From Gracilariopsis chorda (lineage: Eukaryota > Rhodophyta > Florideophyceae > Gracilariales > Gracilariaceae), in assembly GCA_003194525.1 (NCBI GenBank), contig NBIV01000121.1, positions 184,637 through 248,636 of the forward strand: a stretch of DNA of 64,000 nt. The letters are read 5' to 3'. The translations under genes and the position numbers were made by a program. A model generated the notes under the pieces. It was not told where the DNA came from and made no database searches. It saw nothing but the letters and a program-made list of their open reading frames with translations. Shown here piece after piece: positions 21,622 to 33,296 of this stretch (position 1 is the stretch's first letter; each line of letters starts with the position of its first letter).

Positions 21622-21831
21622 TGTTGACGGTAGTTGTTGAAAGGTTAAGTTCTATCAACTTCAGATGAATTGAAGATTACGGGAGATCAATATCTTTCTC
21701 TGTTAGACTGAAATGACGGTATCTGAATTTTATCTGTGAGATTTACAGAACATGTGTGAACATGAAGTCCTCACTTTTCTCTATTTAAGGCTACCGCACC
21801 ACTGCATCTGCCCAATCGTCATTCTCCTACA
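21622..21831 (+). repeat. Copia-B 3' LTR (approximate)
   Basis: Starts TGTTG after a polypurine tract and ends about CTCCTACA where Gypsy-3 RT sequence resumes, giving about 210 bp. A TATA-like ctatttaagg lies near 21781. No second copy is available, so the 3' boundary is inferred from the interrupted neighbour. Confidence 0.5.
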
Positions 21832-22691
21832 AAGATGGTTAGAAATGCTGGAAGATCTGGAAGCTGGTCTTTCTCCGTCTTGGCGTACATCAGAAATTTG
21901 TCGAGACATTGTACCATGCGCTTCACCTTTTCCGCAAAATGTTCGATCGTGACCGACTGAAAATGGTTTCCGGAGTCCATTCTTTCTTCCAGTGTTCATG
22001 CTGGTGAGCACACACCGTCTGGGATCTGAGTGGCCATGATTTACTGCGAAGCATGGTCAAGGGGTATTTGCCAGTACCCGTGGGTAAAATCTATGTTGGC
22101 GAGGCATTTGCTTCCGCTGCAGTTCTGCAGCAAAGATTCAAAACGCGGCATGGCTGACTGGAGCGAAAGGGTGCGTGCGTTGGTTCCGCGGAGGTCCACT
22201 GTGAATTAGAGCCTATCCGATCTGGGGTTCGGTACGGCCAGTGCTGGGCTAGCCCAGCGTGCGTCCGGGTTTTTGTACATGGTGCGTATCTTTTCTAGCT
22301 GATGCTCCCTGTGTGGGATAAATGTTCTTTCATTGGGTGCGTATCAACGCTGGGTGCATGGGAAGGGCTGATCATTGTGTGTAAGCTTCACTGACCGTGG
22401 TTGCACTTTTGCTGGAGAGTGCGAGCCAATTTTGATCCTGAAACATTCCCGGTGTTCTTCTAATAGATTTTTGAGAGTCTGTGTCCCTTCTCTGGACATC
22501 CTATTGCTTCCCGCTTCTTTAACTGCCTTTTTGACCGCTTGCTGTATGGCCGTTTCTGAGTCAGTGCCAAAACTGTCATGCAGGCACTCTGGGAGCTCTA
22601 CTGGGTCGTCGTCGGCTTCTTTATAACTGAAGTCTCTGCACTGTGTTGCAGAGATCTGCGCGGTTTCCGTCATGAGTTTCTTTTCCAACAT
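21832..22691 (-). pseudogene. Gypsy-3 reverse transcriptase fragment
   Basis: 22691-22344 reads into the RT N-terminus (LKNLLEEHRECFRIKIG, PAKVQPRSVKL). Further pieces in shifted frames include NIDFTHGYWQIPLD and, near the cut, LDKFLMYAKTEKDQLPD, in the position of the catalytic YxDD box with the Asp pair altered. The extensive change marks an old copy. The sequence stops abruptly at the Copia-B LTR. Confidence 0.7.
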
Positions 22692-22708
22692 GCCGTTAAT
22701 TGATGCAC

Positions 22709-22915
22709 CTACCTTCTGTAAGTGTTTTCCGAGGTCGAATCGATTGTCTTAAGCAGTGGTCTTCCTAACAATACTGTGGAGCAACGCGTTTGCGTAATAT
22801 CCGCGCGGATGCAACTCACAAGAGTGAGACGTAGTCGCCTCAATGGCTCTACGGTATATGAGTTGGACTCAATAGGAGTGGCACCAAGTGGATGGTTTAG
22901 TGTGTGCAAGTTCAC
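22709..22915 (-). pseudogene. Gypsy-3 protease C-terminal remnant
   Basis: A short stretch with VSCIRADITQTRCSTVLLGR, where the ending VLLGRPLL resembles the second conserved box of retropepsins (I/VLG..LL). The upstream active-site half would lie on the far side of the solo LTR (near 23790, where MVIFPNTGL may be a degenerate DTG). Confidence 0.5.
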
Positions 22916-22954
22916 TTAAGAAGAAAGGAATCTGGAGTGGATTGCAGAATGATG

Positions 22955-22997
22955 GACGCGTGTGCGCGTGTGCGCTTGTGCACATGTGCGCGTGTGC
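22955..22997. repeat. TG/CG-rich simple repeat
   Basis: An alternating purine-pyrimidine run (cgtgtgcgcgtgtgcgcttg ...) at the left edge of the solo LTR. It is potentially Z-DNA prone. It may have blurred the LTR boundary. Confidence 0.6.
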
Positions 22998-23707
22998 TAC
23001 AACGCCATGCTACGATGTTCTGTTTTACTTGGGAGGACCCCTCAGGGTGCCTGACACTGGTCTAAGCACGTGTGTCGACCTGAGCAGGTGTGCACTATTT
23101 TAGTTAGTTATTACTATTTATTTCTGTAGTGTACCTACTTAGATGAGCGTGACCTCACTCGCGAGCGCTAAGTAAAGTCAATCCGAGCCTTCGGTCGCAC
23201 ATAAGTGTTCAGTTTGACCTGAAGAATCCAGCTCTGGATTGTATTGCCTTTACAGCGTGCACTACTCCACCCGGAGGGTCACTGCAATCGGTTTATACTA
23301 TCTAACCGCTCGGTACAACTACAGATATACTGTGTTCACTAGTTTTCGTGTGGCTTCTATTTTCTCTGTGTTACAGATATCGACCCTGTATTGGGTATTA
23401 TTTTGTTGTTTCTTGTTTCTTTTGCACCCAACGTCGGGTCTATTTTCGCTGTCCGCACCACCCGTTAGGTGGATCCGTTCTGTCTTTGGATAGCCCCGTT
23501 TTGTGGATTCGCACTGGTCCACCGTATGCATTTTCCACCGTTTCCCGGTTTTACCGTTCCTCGTTACCTCCGTGGTATTTCCGAACTACCGTCGGTCTTA
23601 CACCCGACCTCTGGGTAGACGGAGAGCTCAACCGCTGAGTCTACCTCACAAGAGGGCAGGGACTCAGACCTCCTTGACTGTCACCCATTCCCGGGTTTTG
23701 CACTACA
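22990..23707 (+). repeat. Solo LTR related to the Gypsy-2/5 LTR superfamily
   Basis: It ends TTTTGCACTACA at 23707, like the Gypsy-2 (ATTGCACTACA) and Gypsy-5/6 (CATTGCACCACA) LTRs, and contains the same A/T block after a CACGTGTG-type segment (attttagttagttattacta). No Gag or Pol of its own follows: 23708 onward is Gypsy-3. It is therefore read as a solo LTR left by LTR-LTR recombination. The left end is uncertain because of the TG/CG run, and no clean target duplication was found. Confidence 0.6.
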
Positions 23708-23802
23708 AATACCTCGGTCATGCCTTCGTCGGCGATAAGGAACTCTACGCCTATTATGCATAAACGGAGGCCTGTGTTGGGGAAAATGACCATGAGGCAG
23801 AG

Positions 23803-24985
23803 CTAGATCTTACCAGTAAACGTAAAGGTTCCGTTCTGGTTACTCCCCTTTACAGCGGTCACCAGCACCATTGGTTTCTCGAAGCGTTGGTCCAGGTTGT
23901 CGGGATGTTTCTCCTTGATGGTGGCGAAATTGGTAGACAATATAGTCGAGACGTCTGCTTTTGAGTCTCCCAGGCCAACTTCTTCAACTTCATTCAACAG
24001 TATCAAATACCGTCCCTCTTTTTCGTCCGGGATGGTATGTGACACCGAGAGGACGGATGCAATCTTTGCGTTCTTTCCAAGCTGCTTTTTGTTTCCAAAT
24101 AGTTCGTCCGGTAGCTCTCGCCTCTTCTCTTTTAGTGGATATGGGTTTTTCTTACTCAAAGAAATCCCGTCGCATTCATCTTTGTTGAGGCGGGGCTTGT
24201 TCCATTCCCCTGCGTTCTTTTCTTTCCTTTTGCAATATATGTCTTTTTTCTTTCCGAGACGTTCGCGGATGGAGCGGCTTGTTTTTTGGGCTTCCATGGA
24301 AGCCTCCTGGATACTGTTATTGTACGATTTTTTGTAGTGGCCATTGTTCTGTTTTCGTTTGCGTTTGGAGATTGCCAACTGAGTGGCGTGCACCTGATCG
24401 GAAAGAGTGCATAACTCCTTTGGCCCCTCTGTTCTGCTCTCAGCATTCCCATCTGGTCTGTCAAAAGCTGTTTGGGTTTCGGAGACTCAACTTTGTTTAC
24501 CAGTTTGGTCACGAGTTGCTTGCAGCATTCAGTCTCAGTGATTAATTTGGGTGTCTTTTGTACGTCGAATGCAGTTATAGTGTCCAGAACAAAACTGCTC
24601 TACGGTCGCAGCTGAATCTATCGGGATTGTTGTATATGTTTCTTTTGAGATAGCCTCTTCCATGCGATCGTTTAGGTCTCCGGAGCTATGCTCCAAGCGA
24701 AACTCGAAATAATTGTTTATAGTTTCTTCTGTTTCCTCTTTTGCTTTGGAAGCGCCTTCAGTCTTTCTTCAAATGCACAGGCTTTGGAGAATTTTTGGTT
24801 TGATGCACTGACGTATCCAGGCAGCTTTGATTCTCTGACTTACCGGCAATGGAAGTTCCCCACACTTCCTACGTATGCAGAGTATTTTGTTTCAAAACGA
24901 ATGAGTGTCGGTTGTGTTGCTTTTTACAAAGACGGCAACGTGATTGTATTTACCAATCCGTACGTTGACATGCTCATTTTGTAAC
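23803..24985 (-). pseudogene. Gypsy-3 Gag-like region
   Basis: The longest open stretch (24393-23803, 196 residues) is Lys-rich and hydrophilic (ISKRKRKQNNGHYKKSYNN) with an acidic C-terminal part. Upstream, 24985-24520 has helical charged pieces in two frames (AFEERLKALPKQ, then NNYFEFRLEHSSGDLNDRME), which look like a gypsy capsid. Placement before protease and RT supports Gag. A plus-strand frame at 24688-24984 with a hydrophobic start is judged a shadow. Confidence 0.45.
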
Positions 24986-25363
24986 TTTTCGGTACGATTT
25001 GACGTCCCAAAGCACTTTGTTGCTCGGTTACGCTACGCAAGTGAGTGCCAACCGTGTTTTGGTCTGACAGGAAAACTGAACAAATACACAAGACCTCAGA
25101 GTCTTACTGAGGCTGGCTTCTCCCTTCAGAGTTCTGCCTCTGGAGGTTGGCTTCTTATTCTCTACTAGACACCTTCCTTATGGAAGGTAACTACGGTTTC
25201 TTGCGTGTGCGTTGCGCTGCTGCCCCGCAATTCGTACCGCACTAGTTCGGGTCCTGTTCTTCTTTTGGAAATGCCTGGTTCCTAATTGGGCAATTGCTAG
25301 ATTAATTAACAGCATCCACACCGCTGAAGAGCCATATTGTTGTTTAAATTGCGGGAGGAGCTT
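24986..25363. other. Unassigned spacer left of the Harbinger-type element
   Basis: No convincing gene. It contains short imperfect repeats (acctcagagtcttactgagg and ccttcagagttctgcctctg near 25090-25145). It may include the Gypsy-3 LTR or the pre-insertion target DNA. Nothing else is seen. Confidence 0.4.
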
Positions 25364-25366
25364 TAA
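25364..25366. repeat. TAA target duplication, left copy
   Basis: TAA directly precedes GGGCCGTTC and matches TAA at 41545-41547. Three-base TWA duplications are the rule for PIF/Harbinger transposons. Confidence 0.75.
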
Positions 25367-25390
25367 GGGCCGTTCTATGAGTTTCTAAAT
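25367..25390 (+). repeat. Left terminal inverted repeat of the Harbinger-type element
   Basis: 24 bp starting GGGCCGTTCTAT, perfect inverse of the right terminus. It is followed by GAAAC repeated three times (25391-25405), a possible subterminal transposase-binding array. Confidence 0.85.
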
Positions 25391-25464
25391 GAAACGAAAC
25401 GAAACTGGAAAACCATTCTCGAGCAATCAGGCATTTACACATTTCCTCCACACGCTTCAAGATG

Positions 25465-25509
25465 TCGTTTAATGTAGGGAGCACGATTGTTGTTTCCTAC
25501 ATTAAACGA
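25465..25509. repeat. 14-bp perfect hairpin near the left terminus
   Basis: TCGTTTAATGTAGG at 25465-25478 and its exact reverse complement at 25496-25509, with a 17-nt loop. It lies in the left subterminal region, 75 bp inside the terminal repeat. Confidence 0.85.
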
Positions 25510-25668
25510 AATCTGAACGTTGAAAGAATACACTTCACAGTTGCATTCAGTCAAAAACAAGCTTCCACCCGACAAGTCCAAATGACAAACCTAGAATTGC
25601 ATGGTTTCAATAACTATGATCTCTTTCTTGCCGCACTTTGTGAATGAAGAACAACCGCTAGTGCGAAC

Positions 25669-26954
25669 ATGACAGACTCTGATCCGCAGCCATCAAGTAC
25701 GCATGAAGTTGGACCCCGTACTCAGCCACCTCCAAAAACGCTCCATGAAGCGTGTAATCAACTTGATGCTTACACATTTAGCAACTCACAATTTAGGAAA
25801 GCGTTGAAGGTGCTCAAAGTTAGCGGAGCCATTAACGCGAAGATAGATACAAAGCGCAAAATTGTATCCATGAAAATGGTACAGCGGAAAATAAGCGCAT
25901 CGCATCTTGTTCAGGTAATGCAAAACGTAATACCCAGCTCTAACAATGTTTCTACTCACATCCAAGACTTACCACATACGACAGTTCGTATAAATAAATC
26001 TGAATGCAGGAGAGAGCAGATTGATTTCATTCAAGGAGGTGCACCGCAACTGATCGGAGATGAAGTTGTCGTAGGACAAACATTACAATCTTTTTACAAC
26101 AACTCGTCTCCCAACGAAATTTGAAACCCGGCTTTTGAAGCCGCAGAGTATTGTAGACTGCTTCATGTCTTTGCGGACCCACGTATGACTGCAGCAAGAA
26201 CCAAACTAATGGAATGCTTAACCAGAGAGGAGCTTGATCGGCAGAATGAAGATCCATGGAGTGAACAAATCGCGCCGTTATTTAATGACATTTCCTTCAA
26301 ACCTGCTGCAAACACAAATCTTTCTGGAGGTATCACATCTGACGATATATATATGCTCAATCCTGCTGAGCGTCCTTATATTCGTGAAGGTGGTATGTTA
26401 AAGAGAAAGTTTGCAGAAATCAAAGCGTATACGGTCAGTGCTTAGCAAAATTTGAGGCGTCGGGGCAAGGAGATCCAGAAGCGTTCGCTACGTTTGCCGA
26501 CGGCAAAGCATATAATATGTACGGGTACTGCTTTCTGCAGCTACACCCTATTTTGAAACCATTTGTTACCCATGCATTGGAGAGTGATGCTCAACGGGAG
26601 GAAGGGGTGGGGTCTGGGGTCAACCCATACGGGTTTGGAGGAAATGAGTTTTTTCGTAACCAACAGAAGAGACTAAAGCGAGATGTGCATGATATTAATT
26701 TTGTTGGCGTAGATGGGCTGTTATCGGCCTTAAACCAGCAGCGAAATGTTCCAGCTGAATTAGAACAACTGGAAAAGCGACGGCTACAGTTTGAAGTCAT
26801 GGACGCACAAGCTCGCTCTACTACGTCTGCGCTGGAAGCGATAGTGCGTGTGAAGGATATGTTGGAGCAAGGCGTTAGTGCGGAAGAAAAGACTTTTTTT
26901 GAAGGAGTTCTAGACAAACTCAAAGCGTCTCTTGAGGCAGACAGAGCTGCATAG
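25669..26954 (+). pseudogene. Accessory ORF of the Harbinger-type element (putative DNA-binding/regulatory protein)
   Basis: A gene of about 427 residues starting MTDSDPQPSST at 25669. It is broken by a TGA at 26122 and a 1-bp loss near 26443 that splits YTVSA from KFEASGQGDPEAFATFADG. The core (MLNPAERPYIREGGMLKRKF, then the SGQGDPEAF segment) is globular. The C-terminus (26700-26952) is a long charged helix, likely coiled coil, ending KLKASLEADRAA. I know no named domain. By position it may stand in for the Myb/SANT-like second protein that Harbinger transposases need for nuclear import and DNA binding. That is inference. Only 47 bp separate its stop from the next ATG. Confidence 0.6.
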
Positions 26955-27001
26955 TAGCATAACCTCTGCAGGAAGCGGCGAATTCTATGTGATTCAAAGT
27001 A

Positions 27002-30000
27002 ATGGGCACGGCTTGTTCAAAATGCTCCCTGCAAATATCCGAAGTCCATTATATTATGGAAGAAGCAGTACGGTTGGCTACCGATTTCATCGAAGAGCGC
27101 AAGTGGAAAATGCAAATGGCGAGAAGGATTGCAAAGATGGTTGTACAGTACCACAATCAGCGGAGACGTCGCCATGCTAAAGCTCAAGTAGAAGAATTGC
27201 AACGAATTCGAAAACTTGCAACTTCTACGGCAAAGGATGTCTCGAAGTTTTGGAGGCAAATTGGGGAGATTGCTGATTACAGAGCCACTTTAAAGACTAA
27301 AGCCCAGCAGGACAAGGAAAGGCGATCTAAACTCAAGGACCTTCTTGAGAAAACAGAAGCGCTCTCATCAGAGCTTGCATCTACGCTTCGAGTCCCTCCT
27401 TCAGCTAATCATCATAACGACGCGTGCAATGTGGTAAAGCATGTATCCTTTGGTGGCGGAAGCGTTGAGAGCCATGCTTGGGATAGGGCAGAAGGTGCTC
27501 TTCTCCCAGAAGGTAGTCCTGATGAGAATAGTTTACGAGAACAGTCTACAACCGTTATCCGCGTCACAGGCTATGTTCCGAGTCCTGGCAACAGCAAGTA
27601 AGAGGATTGTGACTCTGAGTTTTCGAGTCCTGCCAGTAACTCTGCCGAAGGGCACACTGATGGCTTCGATGATGAAACCACTATGGCCATTGCAGAATCA
27701 GAAGAAGAAAAAGATGCAAAAGAGTTGCGTACATTAGACACTCAGGCTGATTTGCCACTAGAGGACTTACTTCGTTCTCAGGGTATTGATCCGCAGAAGT
27801 ATTTTTCGGAAAAGAACTCAAACACAGCGTTGGAGAAAGACGTCGAAGATTCAAACGTGAGTGAGCCTACATCCTGGGATGAAGTTGTTGATGATGAAGA
27901 GACAATAAGAGCTGCGGAGGCTAGAGACGTGCCGGATGTACACGAGGGTCAAAGGCTGGCCGACGAGGCAGCAGCCAGCATTGAAGAGATTTTGAGAGCC
28001 CAAGGAATAGACCCTGATGTGTATAGAGCAGATCAGACAGTATATTTGAAACCAAAGAGTGGATCAAAAGTTTCCACTCTGTCTACGGATGCGAACAATG
28101 ATCTGAAATCCACACTTATCTCTCCAGTAGAGAATGGGGTTAAGGAAAATGATGCAGGAAGGGCAATGGGTCAGGAAAGGTGTAACATGTCATTTGTAAA
28201 TATTGAACACGTAATCAAAGACCGTAACACGAATGCTGCCACGGTAGAGAAGTACTCTTCAATAAATGGACAGTCTACAAAGGTTAACAAAGAGGATCGT
28301 ACTCATCCTTCCAGAGAATCTCCATGTTTGTCCGAACCACAAACTAATGGCAACTCTAATCATTCAGCATCCGGTCAGGGAAAAGGGCAGGTCGAGGAAT
28401 CCTCAAGATCTGTCGAGAACGGTAAAGCACTTTCTGTTCATGTCGTTCGAAAGCATTATTCGAGTACTCATTTACCAAGTAAGCTATTTTGTGGAAACCT
28501 TCGAGATTATCAAAGAAGAGATTTGGAATGGCTACTGACGCTTTGGCGCAAAAACCTCAATGGAGTACTAGCAGATGACATGGGACTTGGGAAGACCATT
28601 CAGACTATTGCTTTCTTGGCATGGTTGGCTGTTGAGAAAGTGGTTTGGGGTCCACACCTCATTGTTGTTCCGACCTCAGTTATGGTGAACTTGCAAGTAA
28701 AATTCAAGAAATGGCTGCCAGGATTCATGGTTTTGACGTATTTTGGCTTTGTCAAGGAACGCAAAGAGAAACGCCGCGGTCAGACAAGGCCTGATATGTT
28801 TCATGTGTGTATCACATCCTACACCCTGGCAGTGAAAGATTCCATTATATTAAGTCGGAAGAAGTGGTACTACTTGATCTTGGATGAGGCCCATAACATC
28901 AAGAACTTTGAATCTCAGAGGTGGAAAACACTACTAATCTTCTCATCGAGACATCGTCTGTTGCTAACAGGTACTCCTCTGCAAAATTCTATTGTAGAGC
29001 TTTGGTCTTTAATGCATTTCCTGATGCCCAAACTGTTCGAAAGCCATTCATGGTTCAAGGATACTCTTTGGAAGGCTCTTATTGAAGTCGCAGAAGCAGA
29101 AAAAGACCTGAACCATGGTAAGTCTGAAACAGTCTGCACTCTACACGGCATTCTTCGGTCTTTCTTGCTTCGTCGGTTGAAGAAAGATGTTGAGAAAGGG
29201 TTACCGCCCAAGTCAGAACACATAATATTATGTCGTCTGAGCAAAAGGCAACGGCAGCTTTATGAAGATTTCATGGCTCGAGGTGACACACGAGAAACAT
29301 TGAAGTCAAAAGATATGCTTGGAGTTATGAATGTTCTGCTTCAGCTACGAAACGTCTGTAACCACCCTGACCTTTTCGAAGGCCGTCCAATTTTATCGCC
29401 ATTTTCTAGTAATGCCATTTTCTACCCCGTGCCTACGATAGTGGCACGAGCGATTGAAGATGATCCAAGACATTATGTAACACTGCATCTTATGGGGTTA
29501 AATTTTCAGTACGGGGAGCACAACTCGCCTGGCAAAGGGTATGAAGACGAACTGGAACGTATATCGTCCGTAAAGGTAATGTGAGAGGGAATGGATAGTC
29601 CTAAGTGTTTAGGATCTCTGCATGAGTCCCAAGAGAGCTTGGACTTCCGAACAGGTAGTCAACGTGCCCAAAATCGAAGAACAGCATCTCGCTATGCTAC
29701 TCTGCACCACCAAGGTTTTGGTACATGCACTAAGGATCAGACAACGGGCGCTTCTAGGACAGGATTTACGTGGTATTTATTCGATGACGGTTTTGTCCTT
29801 GTTTCATGTGCTTCAGAAAGATTCCCCTTCAGATTTTTTGTTGGATACCCCTCGAACTTCATTGGTACAACAAAGACTGACGAAAGACAAAGAGTGGTGG
29901 AACGGTTAAACTCTGATTCAAGAATTCTCTGCATGATACCAAACACTCGTGCAGGAGGCGTTGGGATTAACTTAACTGGTGCCAACACGGTGATTTTCTA

Positions 30001-33000
30001 TGACTCTGATTACAACCCTGCGATTGATAATCAAGCCCAAGACCATGTGCATCGTATTGGGCAAACGAAGCCTGTACATGTGTACCGATTTGATTTCGGA
30101 ACAAACTGTAGAGGAAAACATTGTGAAGAGGGCAGTGGGGAAGCGTTCACTGGAGCAGCAAATAATTTCACATGCTGGTTTCACCACGGATGGAATTCAG
30201 AGATATCGAGATTCCTCCAAAATGGTAAAGTCTCCACAGAATACCGGAGAAAGCCAGACCTCACTCCCTGCTGTTCATAATGAACGACTTGGAGCTGCCA
30301 AGAACGGAATAGGAAGCAGCTCAATGACTCCGAAATCTATACTACTGCAGGACCCACCAGAAAACGGTAGAAGCCAGCCAGTTTCTTCAGAATCATTGCG
30401 GAGTGCCGAGAGTACTGGTGTCCAATGCTCCTACGGGGAGTTTACAGGATTCAGAGCAGCAAATAAGAGCGAAATGGAGAATGGTATGGCAAAAGCAAGC
30501 AGTGAGGCAGTGATTCAGGAGGTTGGGGATGGCTCTGATGAGTACCAAGAACTAACCTCCAAGCTTCTAGCCAGGGAAGATGAGCGTGAAAAACTAGCCC
30601 TCAAATCTGCCGAGAAAGAAAAACATGACCTAGAAGCTGATTTTTATGACACCCCGGAAGATCATCATATTGATGCGACGAGGGCCGACAACCAAAGCAG
30701 TCGAACTAATGAGTTTGCGAAGGTCGTGAACTCTCTAACCCGTATTCAGAGATACGCACTTCGTGTTCTTGAACGTATGAGTGGGGTAGAATCTCTTCCT
30801 GAGCCCTCGCATGGCAGCAGCATGGGTGCAAATTGGGCTACTCCTGGATTGGATTCTGTACTTGGAGAGTGCTCTCGTCCAGATGATGCAAATGCTTCTG
30901 AAATCGAGAGCACTGGAGAAGATGATACGGAGACTCTGCTGTATGAAGTGGATATTACTGATGATGGACATCCAAGCTATTTAAAAGCGCTGACGGACGC
31001 CGACATTAATATTTACCTGCCGCTACGTGACGGTGGTCCGGAAGAGCTTAAATTTTCGTCGGTATTACATGGCACCGCAGCGGCAGGTTTAGAATGTACG
31101 GAAGATGCAGCTTTCTTCCTGCACGCTTACAACAGAATGAGCCGGACAATGCATGCAACGAGAAGGCAGAAAGAGAAGGGTCTTGAGAACCTGCGGAAGA
31201 GGATGGCTGAAATTGAGAAAAGACGCAAGTTGGAAGCAGCATGTTCTGCTCCTAACCAAACGAGCAGCCCCGCTGCATCTTCTGTGAATTCCTCCAGGGA
31301 TGAGCAGCTCAAGGGATCAGATGCCGCGGATCGTGCAAGGACAACAAAAGGAAAACTCGAGCTACTATCCATCTCAATTCAATCAGCTTCGAAGAAGAGC
31401 AGAGCGGGTTCTTCTTTTAGGTCGAAGAACGCAATGAGTGTAGCTAGTGCAGGTTCAGCATCTGATCCACATCATTCGAGTATGTGTCTATTCAAGAACA
31501 AGCCAAAGAAGAACACGAAACGGTTTACGATTCCTGGAATTAAGTCTTCAATTGGGAACTATGGAAGCAGCATATCTAATGAACCTAACGGAGTAAACGA
31601 TGGCTGGACCAAGGAGGAGGAGGAGGCCTTGATCGCTGCTGCCTCTGCGTGTAACAACAATATGTTTCTCGTGGCTGACCTTCTGTCGTCGGATCCACTC
31701 GTACGAATGGGAGTTTGTCGATTCAGGCCAGTCCGGCATTGTGTAGATAGGCTTCTCAATGTTCTTGGAAAGGATATCAAGAGCGGTCCACCTGTTCCGA
31801 GGGCAATTATAAGCGATCTGGACATTGTGCAGAAGCATCATTCTGCGTTACAACGTGCCGTCAGTGCTGTACGTACAAAGACTGTGTCAAATAGCGGACA
31901 GACGGGACTTGAGTTGCATTCATCCTACCAGAACTTAATGTCTGAAGCGATATCAAAGATGAAGGGGATGGTGAGGCCAGATCTTTTTCCACCCCTTACC
32001 GCAGTTCTTAAGTGCTTCAATATTCCTGAGCACCATAAGCCCGGAATGAAAACGACCGAAACAGGGCTTCAGGCTGTTTACAAGCCTCGACGGCCTTTCA
32101 TGTTTCCTCCTAGAGATGATATCCGACTCTTCGCGCGTACGGGTGGGCTTTCAACCGCTGTTGGTGCTTCTTATCAAGATTAACCAGCAATAAAGAGTGG
32201 AGACCCAAAATCGCTTCCAAAAGGGGCCAGGCAGAGGAGCTCGCAAAATGAATCTTGGAGCATCGTCGCGTCGTAACCGTCAGATTTGCAATGCTGCCAG
32301 CTCTCGAGGGTCTACACCGAAGATGAAGACAGTTGATTTGAAAACGAGGAATCAGTCGACTTCCCATCGTCTCCAAGAGGCTGGAAATGTTCTGCCGCCT
32401 CATAGCATATCTCGCAGGGAATCGAACCCTTCAGCTACAAAGTCTTCTGGTTACAAACATGTGAACCTGGGAACTAATGGACAAAGCGATTCAGTGCCAA
32501 AAAAGGAAGATGGCCAAAGCCAGATAGGATCCGTCAACCACGCTGTTGTGATGAATCGTGTAGCTACCTCAGCTGTGGAGAATGGAGCGAAGTATTCACG
32601 TTCTACAGCTGATCTTCCCAAGTCCTGGGGAATGGCTCCCTCTAACGCGGGGAGCACATTGAAGGCAACTTCTGGAAAGATTGGATCTCAAGGCGTCTTA
32701 CAGTCAATGGTCACCACCTCCATGCTCCAGAATGGAGATGCACGGGTTTATTCTGTGGGGACTCCCGCGCTCTTGACTGGTTCACAATTCCGTATAGGAC
32801 AAGTATTACATTACGGAGGAGGTGACCACAATTTTAAAGCTCTCTATTCTTCGTATGTGTCGTCATCACTTCAACCTGGGAACGGCAGCGGTAATCCACT
32901 GGCGCGTTGTCGGGGAACTGCCAGAACAGCGGTGCCCCATTAGGTCCCAGTGCCAGCACAGGCAGGACTAATCAGGGACGAGATGGTTCATCAAAAGGAA

Positions 33001-33296
33001 ACAATAGCATGACAGTGAATCGTGATACCGTGTGCATGGCACGAGAGGCATTAGAGCTAGGAATTCTGCAACGATCAGAGGTGCGTCAAGAGGCGCATCT
33101 AGATATCCATCAAGAGGGGCGTCGAGGGGTGCATCAAGAGGAGTAGCTCGAGTTACCATTTCAAACCCGGCTAGCAGGGGTATATATCGGAAGAGCTGTT
33201 GGTTTTGGACGTGGCAATGTGGCATCCCGGTCAGTTATAGGTGCAGAACTCGTTGGAACTCGAAGAGGAGGTTTATTAGAACGTCTTGTCATATAA
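27002..33296 (+). pseudogene. SWR1/EP400/PIE1-type chromatin remodeller (HSA-SNF2-SANT), disrupted
   Basis: The ATG at 27002 lies just before an HSA domain (27050-27400; ARRIAKMVVQYHNQRRRRH). HSA recruits actin-related proteins in these complexes. A SWR1-type DEET/PLEDLL linker follows (27650-27760), with a second copy near 27880. The ATPase N-lobe (28480-29250) has Walker A in DDMGLGKTIQT, DEAH in LILDEAHNIKN and LLLTGTPLQN. The C-lobe (29640-30110) has [20 protein letters not shown] and QDHVHRIGQ, where the family has QDR.HRIGQ. A SANT domain (WTKEEEEALIAAASA, 31600-31760) and an RGAS-repeat tail close it. Such ATPases exchange H2A for H2A.Z. Breaks: TAA 27599, TGA 29582, shifts at 29580-29910, an extra T near 30085, TAA 32181 and later shifts. 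Some could be short introns or sequencing indels. Confidence 0.85.
33070..33150 (+). repeat. RGAS-encoding minisatellite at the 3' end of the SWR1-like gene
   Basis: Tandem imperfect units of agaggYgcRtc encode RGASRGASRYPSRGASRGAS near 33080-33146. RG-rich tails often bind nucleic acid. The run sits just before the convergent transposase stop. Confidence 0.6.

Larger units (their letters stand above)
21191..21831 (+). mobile_element. Copia-B, 3' terminal fragment
   Basis: RNase H, then a purine tract (acgagaggga) and an LTR starting TGTTGACGG at 21622. The upstream Pol, Gag and 5' LTR are not in this window: sequence left of Gypsy-2 belongs to Copia-A on the other strand. The right end abuts interrupted Gypsy-3 RT at 21832. 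Confidence 0.75.
21832..24985 (-). mobile_element. Gypsy-3, broken minus-strand gypsy fragment
   Basis: On the minus strand, Gag-like (24985-23803), protease remnant and RT (22915-21832) sequence occurs in gypsy order. It is interrupted by a solo LTR (about 22990-23707) and cut at its distal end by Copia-B at 21831. RNase H and integrase are absent. It is the oldest layer on this side of the window, since two other elements interrupt it. Confidence 0.65.

Noticed and set aside
24688-24984. Plus-strand frame with a signal-peptide-like start (MLQAKLEIIVYSFFCFLFCF)
   Set aside because: The opposite strand carries Gag-like helical sequence in Gypsy-3 order. Hydrophobic antisense of a Lys/Glu-rich gene is expected, and there is no other support.
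25462-25647. Short ORF just inside the left Harbinger terminus
   Set aside because: Its first codons are one arm of the 14-bp hairpin, and nothing in it resembles a domain.
29580-29620. GTAATG...TTTAG segment as an intron of the remodeller gene
   Set aside because: It would be only 37 bp and does not restore the frame through the following C-lobe. It is left as an unresolved break.
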